64,000 nt of DNA from G965215225 sp965215225 (GTDB lineage: Bacteria; Pseudomonadota; Gammaproteobacteria; CBDBNL01; JAAOII01): positions 124,001-188,000 of the forward strand of contig OZ244039.1 of NCBI GenBank assembly GCA_965215225.1, read 5' to 3'. The notes under the pieces were generated by a model. That model was not told the origin of the DNA, made no database searches, and saw nothing but the letters and a program-made list of their open reading frames with translations. Positions within the stretch are counted from its first letter, which is position 1. Every line of letters starts with the position of its first letter. Positions 35,572 to 47,500 of this stretch are shown one piece after another. The translations under genes were made by a program, and so were the position numbers.

Positions 35572-38500
35572 TTAGTATCCTCTCTGCAAACCAACTCCGC
35601 CAGCTGCGCATCTTAGGGCTGGATATTGATTACTATTGCCAAAATCCCAAACTCGGTTATCATCTACTGCCTCTTCCCGATCTACCCACCCATTGTTATT
35701 AAGATCACACCAAATGGTTACATTCATATCCCAGCCAGCATTGAATCCCATCTCAACAATTTCATCCCACTCGTCATAAATAGCTGTATAGTCGGTTGGC
35801 TGCTTCAGTTCGCTTGCTGTCTTATGAGTACCAAAAGTGCCCTGTGAGTCATCTTTATAGACCTTGTTCTCATTATTACTATAATGACCATACCAACCTA
35901 TCAACCCACCTATATCACTAGACCCGTTCACGGTATTTTCGGCGGCATAGGAATAGGATATTCCCGACGAGTCCATTCTCCCCACTAGACCACCACCACT
36001 AGAATCTACCAATATAGAGTTTGCGCGAGCATAAGAAGAAATCACATCGCTAGCACGGTATTGTCCTATCAAGCCACCCCCATTAACCGAAGCCGATATA
36101 TTGGAATTGCCTACATAAGAAGAAAAGGTCACCACACCAGTTCCATGACCTAGGAGTCCACCGACCCTATCAACACCAGTCACTCGATTGGCGTAAGAGA
36201 CAGAAAACATCAACTCAGTGTTTATAGAGCTTCCTATGAGCCCGCCCACCTCCTCTTGTCCATTCACACTTAGTTCAGAAGCTGCCACTTGATAAAAACT
36301 AGAGCCCACATCTTCACCTACTAGGCCGCCTGCTTGGGATCCGCTGGCGTTAACCTTGCTGTTATGAATACTAATCTCAATAAGCTCCGCTTTCCGAGTC
36401 AGTCCCATTAAGCCACCGACTCCTTGCTGCCCATTGACTATCACCCTATCTAAGTGGATATTTGTCATTCGCGCGCCCTCCCCAGCAAAAGACGCCAGCA
36501 CGCCAACCTTTTGCGCTCCAGTCACATAGGCTTGATCTATATAAAGATTGCGAATCTCACTATCAGAACCCAGGCTAGTGAATAAACCCGAGTTATCTTG
36601 ACCAGGCCGAGCTATAGTGAGATTGTAGATAGTATGGTTATTGCCTTCAAAAACAACATCAAACTCATCAGTTGGACTTCCTAAGGGTTGCCAGTCGGCT
36701 GCGCCACTCATATCTATATCCTGTGTCAGCTCATAACCCACACATTGCCGCTCTGGGCAGCTATTAATATCCATCATGTCATCTAGATGCAAACCGCCAT
36801 GACGAATTCCATCCATATCAGCCCTGCTGGCAATTTCCATTAAACCATTATTATCATAATCCTTGTCGCAAGCATCACCGCTGCCGTCTTCGTCATAATC
36901 TAGCTGGGCAAAATTAGCCTTAATAGGACAATTATCCTCATGGTCATAGAACCTATCGCTATCGCAATCCTTAACCAAGCGGCAGGCCTCAGCCGCCTCA
37001 TCGACATCCAAAACCCCATCATTGTCATCGTCCGTATCACAAGCATCGCCAGCCAAGTCTAGGTCTGAGTTCAGTTGGTCTGGATTTGCATCAACCTGAC
37101 AATTATCACTATTGTCCCCTATGCCATCCCCATCTGTATCCTGTGATTCTTGGTTGTTCAAAGGAAAAGCATCTACATCATCCCGCGCCGAATCCCCATC
37201 GCAATCTGCTACCAAACGACAGCTTGCCAGTGCCTCATCCTCATCCAAAACACCGTCATTGTCGTCATCAGAGTCACAAACATTGCCATCCCCATCATTG
37301 TCGGTATCCAACTGAACGGGATTGGCAACCGAAGGACAGTTATCACCATTATCGCCACGGCTATCATTATCACTGTCTTGCCATTCAGCCCTATCAAGCG
37401 GAAAAACATCCACATCATCCCGCGCCGAATCCCCATCGCAATCGGCTACCAGGCGACAGCTTGCCATGGGTTCGTTCTCATCCGCCACCCCATCATTGTC
37501 GTCATCCGAGTCGCAACGATTGCCAGTCCCATCTCCATCCGTATCCAACTGAACGGGATTGGCAACCGAAGGACAGTTATCGCCATTATCACCATATCCA
37601 TCCGCATCACCGTCTTGCCATTCAGTCCTATCAAGCGGGAAAAGATCCATATCATCCCTCACCAGATCGCCATCGCAGTCGGCGAGCAAACGGCAAGCTC
37701 TTATAGCCTCATCTTCATCCGCAACTCCATCATTGTCGTCATCCGAGTCGCAAAGATTGCCAGTCCCATCATTGTCTGTATCCAACTGAACGGGATTGGC
37801 AACCAAAGGACAGTTATCACCATTATCACCATGACCATCCTCATCACTGTCTTGCCATTCAGTCCTATCAAGCGGGAAAGCATCAAGATCATCCCGCGCC
37901 AGATCCCCATCGCAATCGGCGAGCAAACGGCAGCCAGCCGCCTCAGCGGTATCTAAGACACCATCATTGTCGTCATCCGAGTCGCAGACATTGCCAGCAT
38001 TGTCCGTGTCTGTATCCAACTGATTCGGATTGGCAACCAAAGGACAATTATCACCATTGTCGCCATAGCCATCCCCATCGCTGTCTTGCCACTCAGCAGA
38101 ATTCAATGGGAAAAGATCAACATCATCTCGCACCAGATCACCATCGCAGTCCTGTTCTATTTGGCAAGACTCGGCCGCCTCATTAATATCCAGCACCCTA
38201 TCATTATCATCATCCTCATCACAAGCATCCCCAGTCCTATCGCCATCTGTATCCAACTGGTCGTCATTTGCAGCCACAGGACAATTATCCTCAGGGTCAA
38301 GACGACCATCGTGATCGCAATCTGCCAGCAAGCGACATATTGATGCCACTTCATTCAGATCCAAAATGCCATCATTGTCGTCATCAGCATCGCAAGCATC
38401 CCCAAGCTGATCGCCATCTGTATCCAGCTGATCGCCATTGGCATTCGCCGGACAATTATCCTCATAGTCAGAATGACCGTCATTATCACAATCTGAATTC

Positions 38501-41490
38501 AGAACACACTCGGCCCTCTCCTCAACATCTGCTAAGCGGTCATTGTCATCGTCCTCATCCAGGCTATCAGGCAAATAGTCATTATCATGATTTGAGCCGA
38601 CGTGCACCTCCCCTGCACCTAATAGCTGGCGGCTGCCATCAGCATAAACAACGGTCAGTTCCACCAGATAGCTCACCCCATTAGCCATACTAAACAACAC
38701 CTCCTGGCGCAGCTCCCCTCTTGCCAAGACATCCCTCACTTCCAACAGACGCATATCCGTGCTAGTATCCTCTTGTTCTCTATAACGGATCTCGACATAA
38801 TCAATCGGCGGTGCAGGATACCAAGCTGGATTACGCCACTGAACCAAAATGGCATTCGCTTGAGGTATCAGCACAAAAGAATCGTCTAAGGGTGGGGCGC
38901 AGCGCAAATGCGGATAGCTAAGGCTGGTGCCAAAATCCCACAAGCGATTTTCATCCCTTCTCTCCTCAGCATCAATTTGAAAATCTAAATTCCTATCACA
39001 CCAAATAGTTAAATTATGAAAGCCGCCCTCTTCAATGGCTAGGCCCTCATCCCAATTAGCATAGATACCATCATAGGACATTGGCTGTTGTAATTCCCCT
39101 TGGGTCTTGACAAAATCGTCCTCCCCATCACCTACTAGATAGGAATGCGCGACCGCCACACCAAGGCCGCCATCGCCTACCAAATTGGTCGTTGAAATGC
39201 CAACCGCATAAGAAGAAGTAATCCGTCCGCCCACTGCCTGGCCGACCAACCCGCCAATCGTCTCAGCCCCATCAACCAGACCACCAGTCGCATAGGAAGA
39301 TACTAGCTTAAGATTAGTACCACGACCTAGCAGACCACCACCAATCAAATTCAGGCTCATAGTTCTTGTCTGTGCCGATGACGACAACACAGTGATGTCC
39401 TCTCCATCACCAACCAGCCCCCCTAGGTAGCTATGACCGCGTAGGATGCCATTATGTCCCGCCGAGTAGAGTATGCGCGCCAAATGAGCCCTGCCTATCA
39501 AACCACCTACCTCATCTACCCTCCCTTCAATCAGTTGGCTGCGTGCTTCAGTAAATAGAAGTTGTACCGAATTTGCACTGCCCACTAAGCCACCCAACCG
39601 GCTGTCGCCACTGATATTTCTTGTTTCAGCAACGGCAAAACGAATCCTCGCATGGCTGCCATCGCCGACCAAGCCACCGACCGAATGGATGCCAGCCAGA
39701 TTACCAACCCGCGCCCGGCTGTTTTCAATTTGACTGGCATAGCCATCACCTGTCAAGCCGCCAACATAGCCACCAGCTGCGCTCACCAAATCCACTTCAA
39801 TGAGAACAGCTTTAATATGCGCTGAGGCTGCTGAGCCTATTAATCCACCAGCCCTCTGCCTTGCCCGAACCTCATTCAGTTGCACATAGGCGCCCTCAAC
39901 CACTGTCCCCTCGCCAGAACCAATTAAACCACCTCCGCCTTCGCCATTGGCAAGGATGCTAGAACCTTGAAGGGCAAGATTGCTAAGACGAGCCCCTCCA
40001 GCTGAGCCAGCCAAGCCGCCGACATTATCCTTGCCAGTCACCTCCACTCCTTTAAAGCGAAGGTTGCGCACCTGAGCCAGATCGCCCAGTTCAGCAAAAA
40101 AGCCCACCGCATCTTCTTGGGGGCGAGAGATAACAAGATTGGCAATGGTTCGATTGTTCCCTTCAAAGACTTTGTCAAAGGGAGCCCTGCCATGCCCCAG
40201 CGGATGCCAGCCAGAAGCATTCTCATAGTCCAGCACCAGATCAGCAACCAGTTCATAACCAGAGCATAGACCAGCCGCACAACCAGACTGGCGCAAAGCC
40301 TCATCTTGCCAGTAATCACCAACTTTCTTCAGCTCTGCCACTTTGCGAATCTCAATTAAGCCATCCCCATCTCGATCCTCATCACATAGATTGCCAACCC
40401 CATCGCCATCATCATCTGCTTGAGCCCTATTGAAGACCATCCGACAGTTATCCAGGTTATCAAACACACCGTCCTTATCACAATCCTTAAGCAAAGCACA
40501 ACCAGGGAATTCATCAACATCGAGAACCCCATCGCCATCGCAGTCCATTGTGGCAGTGCATCTCACCGCTTCTTCCATGCCATCGGGGATAGTATCATTA
40601 TCACAATCAATGGTAGAGACACAATCCAGCTCATCCGAATCCGCTATGTTATCATTGTCATCGTCCTCATCACACATATCGCCTATCCTATCCCCATCCG
40701 CATCTGCTTGATTCGGATTGGGATCTAAAACACAATTATCTTGCTTGTCCATCACCTGATCATTATCACAATCGGTTAATAGCTCACAACCAGGCATCTC
40801 ATCGACATCCATCACCCGGTCATTGTCATCGTCCGCATCACAGGAATTACCCAAAGGGTCCTCATCACTATTTTCTTGGTTTGGGTTATAGTCTAAAACA
40901 CAGTTGTCATCCTCATCCATTATCAGATCATTGTCATCATCGGGATCAACTGCATCAATCATATGATCCTTATCAGCATTTGGCCCGGTGCGCGCCTGTC
41001 CTGTCCCTATTGCCATAACAATATCATTGGCAAAAGCCACCTCTACAAGAAAATCATAGGCAGCATCCTCAGCCAGCCCTACTACTATATAGGTAGCATT
41101 TGCATTTGGCTCTGATGAACCGCTATTGAGATTCTGCGGCTCCACCACCAGCACATTCTCGCCACTGCTATCAAAGTCACTCAAACTAGCCTCTTTTGCT
41201 TGCCGAGCAGATTGGTCTTCCTCCGCTGTCTCTATCCTTTGATATTTGACAAGATAATGCTCGGTCTCAGCTGACATAGCAAGATTTTTCCACTTAAGAG
41301 TGACACTCCTTTCATCAGGTATCATAACCAAGGCACTCGCCTCGGCTGAACCACCCGAGCCGCCATAACTGCTAGAACCACCAGAGCTGCCAGACCCACC
41401 AGAACCAGAATTGGTACAAGCCATAACAAGATTACCAACTAGGATTGCTCCTATCCAAAAACACCTCTTATATAGATATTGATTTTTCAT
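35572..41490 (-). CDS. Giant TSP3/GLUG lipoprotein with FN3-like domains, 1972 residues
   Basis: Lipobox VMAC ends at Cys25, then a Gly/Ser linker. Residues ~50-165 form a fibronectin III-like domain (ALVMIPDERSVTLKWKN ... YLVKYQRIE), followed by TSP3 repeats with DNCVLDPNPNQADADGD-type calcium loops. A first GLUG block starts after DGLIEI (~residue 370) and ends in the conserved WDFGTSLSYPHLRC; a second FN3-like stretch (DSFVLIPQANAILVQWRNP) and a second, longer TSP3 tract with five ~78-residue repeats follow (~1100-1480), then a second GLUG block and the terminal WDFGNSNQYPALRC. The duplicated order FN3-TSP3-GLUG suggests internal gene duplication. Convergent with the permease, with only 4 nt between stops. 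Probably a calcium-stiffened surface adhesin; the ligand is unknown. Confidence 0.88.
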   Translation of the reverse strand: MKNQYLYKRCFWIGAILVGNLVMACTNSGSGGSGSSGGSSSYGGSGGSAEASALVMIPDERSVTLKWKNLAMSAETEHYLVKYQRIETAEEDQSARQAKEASLSDFDSSGENVLVVEPQNLNSGSSEPNANATYIVVGLAEDAAYDFLVEVAFANDIVMAIGTGQARTGPNADKDHMIDAVDPDDDNDLIMDEDDNCVLDYNPNQENSDEDPLGNSCDADDDNDRVMDVDEMPGCELLTDCDNDQVMDKQDNCVLDPNPNQADADGDRIGDMCDEDDDNDNIADSDELDCVSTIDCDNDTIPDGMEEAVRCTATMDCDGDGVLDVDEFPGCALLKDCDKDGVFDNLDNCRMVFNRAQADDDGDGVGNLCDEDRDGDGLIEIRKVAELKKVGDYWQDEALRQSGCAAGLCSGYELVADLVLDYENASGWHPLGHGRAPFDKVFEGNNRTIANLVISRPQEDAVGFFAELGDLAQVRNLRFKGVEVTGKDNVGGLAGSAGGARLSNLALQGSSILANGEGGGGLIGSGEGTVVEGAYVQLNEVRARQRAGGLIGSAASAHIKAVLIEVDLVSAAGGYVGGLTGDGYASQIENSRARVGNLAGIHSVGGLVGDGSHARIRFAVAETRNISGDSRLGGLVGSANSVQLLFTEARSQLIEGRVDEVGGLIGRAHLARILYSAGHNGILRGHSYLGGLVGDGEDITVLSSSAQTRTMSLNLIGGGLLGRGTNLKLVSSYATGGLVDGAETIGGLVGQAVGGRITSSYAVGISTTNLVGDGGLGVAVAHSYLVGDGEDDFVKTQGELQQPMSYDGIYANWDEGLAIEEGGFHNLTIWCDRNLDFQIDAEERRDENRLWDFGTSLSYPHLRCAPPLDDSFVLIPQANAILVQWRNPAWYPAPPIDYVEIRYREQEDTSTDMRLLEVRDVLARGELRQEVLFSMANGVSYLVELTVVYADGSRQLLGAGEVHVGSNHDNDYLPDSLDEDDDNDRLADVEERAECVLNSDCDNDGHSDYEDNCPANANGDQLDTDGDQLGDACDADDDNDGILDLNEVASICRLLADCDHDGRLDPEDNCPVAANDDQLDTDGDRTGDACDEDDDNDRVLDINEAAESCQIEQDCDGDLVRDDVDLFPLNSAEWQDSDGDGYGDNGDNCPLVANPNQLDTDTDNAGNVCDSDDDNDGVLDTAEAAGCRLLADCDGDLARDDLDAFPLDRTEWQDSDEDGHGDNGDNCPLVANPVQLDTDNDGTGNLCDSDDDNDGVADEDEAIRACRLLADCDGDLVRDDMDLFPLDRTEWQDGDADGYGDNGDNCPSVANPVQLDTDGDGTGNRCDSDDDNDGVADENEPMASCRLVADCDGDSARDDVDVFPLDRAEWQDSDNDSRGDNGDNCPSVANPVQLDTDNDGDGNVCDSDDDNDGVLDEDEALASCRLVADCDGDSARDDVDAFPLNNQESQDTDGDGIGDNSDNCQVDANPDQLNSDLDLAGDACDTDDDNDGVLDVDEAAEACRLVKDCDSDRFYDHEDNCPIKANFAQLDYDEDGSGDACDKDYDNNGLMEIASRADMDGIRHGGLHLDDMMDINSCPERQCVGYELTQDIDMSGAADWQPLGSPTDEFDVVFEGNNHTIYNLTIARPGQDNSGLFTSLGSDSEIRNLYIDQAYVTGAQKVGVLASFAGEGARMTNIHLDRVIVNGQQGVGGLMGLTRKAELIEISIHNSKVNASGSQAGGLVGEDVGSSFYQVAASELSVNGQEEVGGLIGSSINTELMFSVSYANRVTGVDRVGGLLGHGTGVVTFSSYVGNSNISASVNGGGLIGQYRASDVISSYARANSILVDSSGGGLVGRMDSSGISYSYAAENTVNGSSDIGGLIGWYGHYSNNENKVYKDDSQGTFGTHKTASELKQPTDYTAIYDEWDEIVEMGFNAGWDMNVTIWCDLNNNGWVDREEAVDDNRVWDFGNSNQYPALRCAAGGVGLQRGY
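37050..38130 (-). repeat. About five ~234-bp TSP3 coding repeats
   Basis: Units encode EWQDSDGDGYGDNGDNCP, then LVANPNQLDTDTDNAGNVCD, then SDDDNDGV...CRLLADCDGDxxRDDxDxFPL. Copies differ by 10-25% at protein level, so this array is older than the one at 43090-45660. The complementary strand contains several long open frames (for example 37150-37956), artefacts of the GAY/GGY-rich coding. Confidence 0.85.
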
Positions 41491-41571
41491 AACCCCAATA
41501 ATGAATATAGTTTATTAATAACCAGTCCCTCTCAGCCACCCTTTGTCATAGGATGCAAAAGCTCATTCTCA

Positions 41572-44500
41572 TCACCTCTGTCCCTCAATCCCCAGCGGCA
41601 CACAAGGCAAAGCGGGATACTCGCCTGAACTGCCAAAATCCCATAGCACATTATCAACTACAGCCTCATCGTTGTTAATAAGGAGATCTCGATTAAGGTC
41701 ACAACGAAAGCTAAAACTCATATCAAAGTTACCACCAGTGAGATTATTCCTTGTTAGCCAGTCTGCATAAATCCCACTAGCATCTGTCGGCTGTTGTAAA
41801 TCCTCCGTCGTCTGATAGGTCGCCTCCTCGGCAAGGTAGATGTTCTGATAAACACCATTAGATCCATCCCCCGTATCAACCCCAGCAATCCCACCAGTAG
41901 AAGAATTCCCTTCAACCTCTATATCCGCAGCATAGCTATAATAAATCGCAGTGCCTAGCATACTACCACCCAGTCCGCCACTGCCAGTAGCAGCATAGCT
42001 ATGACCATCTCTCGCATAGGAAGAGGCTATCCGAACGGCAAAGCTTGAACCTACCAAGCCACCCGCATGTTCAACCTCCGCCCGAACCCGGCAATCCTCA
42101 ACATAACTGGATATAACAGCATTGCCAAACATATTGCCAACCAAACCACCCGCACTAGAAGACAACGCCGTCACATTATTTGCCACCGAAGAAGACGAAA
42201 AAATATAGCCCCTATATGCATCACCAACCAAACCGCCTACATCTTCCTCTCCGGTCACCCTGAGATTAGTCGCCAAGGTCCAATGAAAGGTCGCAAGCTC
42301 CCTGCCACTGCCTGCCAAACCACCAACAGAACTACCATTACTATGAATAACACTATTATGAACCTCAGCACTTATCACTTCGGCATCCACAACTTCCCCT
42401 ACGAGCCCTCCTACCTTATCTTCCCCCTCTATACTCACCCCATCAAGATAGACATTCCGAATAGCCCCACCAGCTTCAACCAACCCAGCTATGCTACCAA
42501 CAAAATCCCTGCCAGTCACAGAAATGTTGACACCATAAAGATTGCGAACCTCACCAGACAGAGAACCAAACAAACCCACATAGTCCTCTTCTGCTTCCGC
42601 AAAGACGAGATTGTGAATCGTGAAGTCGTTCCCTTCAAAGACAAATGGAAAAGGCTGCTCGCCGTCCCCCAAAGGCTGCCAGAAATCTACTCCCGCCATA
42701 TCTATATCCGCAACCAACTCATAGCCTTCACAACCCGCCTCCCCGTCTAACCAGCAGCCAGTCAGATCGAGAACCGAACTCAGGTCATCATCGCCTATGG
42801 CAACTAGATCTGTCCCATCTCTTATCTCGACTAAGCCATTGCCATCACTATCCCTATCGCAAGGATCACCAGTGGAATCGCCATCGCTATCTAACTGTTC
42901 TTCATTGGCAATGGCTGGACAATTATCACCACTGTCCCCTATGCCATCACTATCGCAATCGGCGAGCAAACCACAGCCAGGCAGCTCATCGCCATCCAAC
43001 ACATTATCATTATCGCAATCGACTAAGAGAATACAATCAGCCGGCTCATCACCATCCAACACACTATCGCCATCGCAATCGGCTATGAGCCCGCAGCCGC
43101 TTAACTCATCACCATCCAACAGACCATCGTCATCGCAATCGGCTAGAAGCTCGCAGTCGGTTAACTCATCACCATTTAGCACATTGTCACCGTCTATGTC
43201 CTCATCGCAGCTATCACCAACAGTATCACCATCAGTATCCAACTGATCTGCATTGGCAAGGGCCGGACAATTATCGCCATTGTCCCCTATGCCATCCCCA
43301 TCATCATCCGACCACTCACTAGCATTCAAGACAAATGCATCCACATCATCCCTCACCAAATCGCCATCGCAATCGGCTAGGAGATCACAGCCAACCAGCT
43401 CATCAGCATTGGACACATTGTCACCGTCCCTGTCCTCATCGCACAGGTCACCAACAGTATCACCATCAGTATCCAACTGATTGGGATTGGCAAGGACCGG
43501 ACAATTATCGCCATTGTCCCCTATGCCATCCCCATCACCATCCGACCACTCACTAGCATCCAAGTCAAACAGATCCACATCATCCCTCACCGAATCGCCA
43601 TCGCAATCGGCTAGGAGATCACAGCCAACCAGCTCATCAGCATTGGACACATTGTCACCGTCCCTGTCCTCATCGCATCTATCACCAACTGTATCACCAT
43701 CGGTATCCAACTGATTAGCATTAGCAACCGTCGGACAATTATCACCATTGTCCCCTATGCCATCACTATCACCATCCGACCACTCACTAGCATCCGAAGG
43801 AAAAGCATCCAGATCATCCCTCACCAAATCGCCATCGCAATCGGCTAGGAGATCACAGCCAGTCAGCTCATCCCCATTTAGCACATTGTCACCGTCTCTA
43901 TCCTCATCGCAGCTATCACCAACTGTATCACCATCAGTATCCAACTGCTCAGCATTGGCAAGGGCCGGACAATTATCACCATTGTCCCCTATGCCATCCC
44001 CATCACTATCCGCCCACTCAGTAGCATTCAAGACAAATGCATCCAGATCATCCCTCACCAAATCGCCATCGCAATCGGCTAGGAGATCACAGCCAACCAG
44101 CTCATCAGCATTCGACACATTGTCACCGTCTCTATCCTCATCGCAGCTATCACCAACTGTATCACCATCAGTATCTAACTGCTCAGCATTGGCAACCGTC
44201 GGACAATTATCACCATTGTCCCCTATGCCATCCCCATCATTATCCGACCACTCACTAGCATCCAAGTCAAATGCATCCACATCATCCCTCACCAAATCGC
44301 CATCGCAATCGGCCAGGAGATCACAGCCAGTCAGCTCATCGCCATTTAGCACATTGTCACCGTCTCTGTCCTCATCGCACAGGTCACCAACAGTATCGCC
44401 ATCAGTATCCAACTGATCAGCATTGGCAAGGGCAGGACAATTATCGCCATTGTCCCCTATGCCATCCCCATCACCATCCGACCACTCACTAGCATCCGAA

Positions 44501-47500
44501 GGAAAAGCATCTAGATCATCTCGCACCAAATCGCCATCGCAATCGACTAAGAGATCACAGCCAGTCAGCTCATCAGCATTCGACACATTGTCACCGTCTC
44601 TGTCCTCATCGCACAGGTCACCAACAGTATCACCATCAGTATCCAACTGATCAGCATTGGCAATGGCTGGACAATTATCACCATTGTCCCCTATGCCATC
44701 ACCATCACCATCCGACCACTCACTAGCATCCGAAGGAAAAGCATCTAGATCATCTCGCACCAAATCGCCATCGCAATCGACTAAGAGATCACAGCCAGTC
44801 AGCTCATCAGCATTCGACACATTGTCACCGTCTCTGTCCTCATCGCAGCTATCACCAACTGTATCACCATCAATATCCAACTGAGCCGCATTGGCAATGG
44901 CCGGACAATTATCACCATTGTCCCCTATGCCATCCCCATCACTATCCGCCCACTCAGTAGCATCCGAAGGAAAAGCATCTAGATCATCTCGCACCAAATC
45001 GCCATCGCAATCGGCTAAGAGATCACAGCCAGTCAGCTCATCAGCATTCGACACATTGTCACCGTCTCTGTCCTCATCGCACAGGTCACCAATAGTATCA
45101 CCATCAGTATCCAACTGAGCCGCATTGGCAATGGCCGGACAATTATCGCCATTGTCCCCTATGCCATCCCCATCATTATCCGCCCACTCACTAGCATCCA
45201 AGTCAAATGCATCCACATCATCCCTCACCAAATCGCCATCGCAATCGGCCAGGAGATCGCAGCCAGTCAGCTCATCAGCATTCGACACATTGTCACCGTC
45301 CTTATCCTCATCGCACAGGTCACCAACAGTATCGCCATCAGTATCCAACTGATCAGTATTGGCAAGGGCAGGACAATTATCACCATTGTCCCCTATGCCA
45401 TCACCATCACCATCCGACCACTCACTAGCATCCGAAGGAAAAGCATCTAGATCATCTCGCACCAAATCGCCATCGCAATCGACTAAGAGATCACAGTCGC
45501 TCAGCTCATCCCCATTTAGCACATTGTCACCGTCCTTATCCTCATCGCACAGGTCACCATCAGTATCACCATCAGTATCCAACTGAGCCGCATTGGCAAC
45601 CGCCGGACAATTATCGCCATTGTCCCCTATGCCATCACCATCACCATCCGACCACTCACTAGCATCCAAGATAAACAGATCCACACCATCGTCATATGAG
45701 TCATTATCGCAATCGGCTAGCTGCCCACATCCAGCCAACTCATCACCATCCAACACACTATCCCCATCGCAATCGGCTAAAAGAACACACCCAGCCAACT
45801 CATCACCATCTAACACACTATCATTATCGCAATCGGCTAAGAGCACACAGCCAGGCAACTCATCACCATCCAATACAGTGTCACCATCGCAATCGGCTAG
45901 CCGCTCACAGCCAGCTAATTCATCCTCATTCGGCACATTGTCACCGTCTCTGTCCTCATCGCAGCTATCACCAGCACCATCCCCATCTCTATCCAACTGG
46001 TCAGCATTGGCAAGGGCCGGACAATTATCAAACAAGTCCAATACCCCATCGTAATCGCAATCCTCAACCAGACTACACCCTTCCGCCTCATCAATATCCC
46101 TCACATTATCATTATCATCATCGCTATCTAGGCTATCTGCCAGCCCATCACCATCTGTATTGACCCCAGTCCGAACCTCCCCTTCGCCCAAGAGCTCACT
46201 GGTGCCATCATCATAAAAAACCCTCAAGGCTATGGCATAATCAGCATCACTACTAAGGGATACCAACTGGTGCTCCCCTTCCTCAGCCAGATTCAGCCGA
46301 CCCCCTATATTCGCTATCTCAACCACATCAAACACATTGTTATCCCCTTCGGCATAGCTCAGCTCCATCCGTTCAATAGAAACACCCGCCCCGCGAACCG
46401 GCCTATGCCAACGAACCAAAACACTCTGACTAGCTGGCACCAACGAAAAAGAATCCTCCAGCGGCGGCGCACATCTTAACACTGGATAATCATGGCGCGA
46501 ACCAAAATCCCACAGGCGATTACTATCTACCTTCTCACCTGCTTCTATAGTAAAACTCAAATCAGTATCACACCAGATAGTTAGATTCAGATTCACCGAA
46601 GGAGACACAGTTGCATTTATCAAAAAGACCTCCTCAATATCAACACCCTCATCCCATTGAGTGTAAATCCCGCTATAATCGACTTGCCCTTGTAATTCCT
46701 CTTGGGTCTTATCAAACTCACCGTCGCCATTGAGCTTCTCAACATAGGAGCTAGAACTGTCCCCTCCTTGAGGGAGAACCGCATCCAAACCCGTCCCATA
46801 AGAAAAATAGACCTTAGACGAATCTCCCCCTCCTATTAAACCAGCCGACCCAGCCGCCGAAGTTACATTTTTACTCCACACATAAGAAGCTATCACCTTC
46901 GCCGAATCACCTTGCCCCACCAAGCCACCACCAGTGTCATCAAAGGAAAGAGAATCTAGCTGTGCCGATGAAGATAAGACCAGGGATCCATCCCCTTCTC
47001 CTATCAAACCACCTATATGATTCCTGCCCTGCACACTTTCAAAATCAGCCGATGAATAGAATACCCAGCTCCTTGAAGCCCATCCAATCAATCCTCCCAC
47101 CCTATCGTGGCTAGAGCGAATATGCTGCCCGCTTACGGAAGAAGAATACACCAGCGCGGAATCCCCATCCCCTAGTAAACCGCCAACTCTATAACGCACA
47201 TCAGAAAGCGAGTCTATCTCAATCTCAGCAAAACGAACCTGGGCGCGATTTCCTGATCCCATCAAGCCACCTACTTCATATGCACTTTGTTTTCCTGCCA
47301 GCTTGCCTATACGAACCTGGGCGCGAATCACCTCTGAGCCATCCCCGTCCCCTACTAGACCCCCAACACTCCAACCGCCACTCTCAATCAAATCCACATC
47401 TACCCAGCTATCAGCTATTTGACTCCTCCGCCCATAGCCTATTAAACCACCAAGATTATAGGAACCAACAACTGAATCCAATCTCGCATAGGCGCGGGTC

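Noticed and set aside
37086..37956. Long plus-strand open frames opposite the TSP3 repeats (also 43748-44416 and many 75-residue ones)
   Set aside because: They mirror the 234-bp period of the opposite coding strand, have Ser/Pro- or His-rich low-complexity products and no ribosome sites. The minus-strand frame has a signal peptide, lipobox and recognised repeats.
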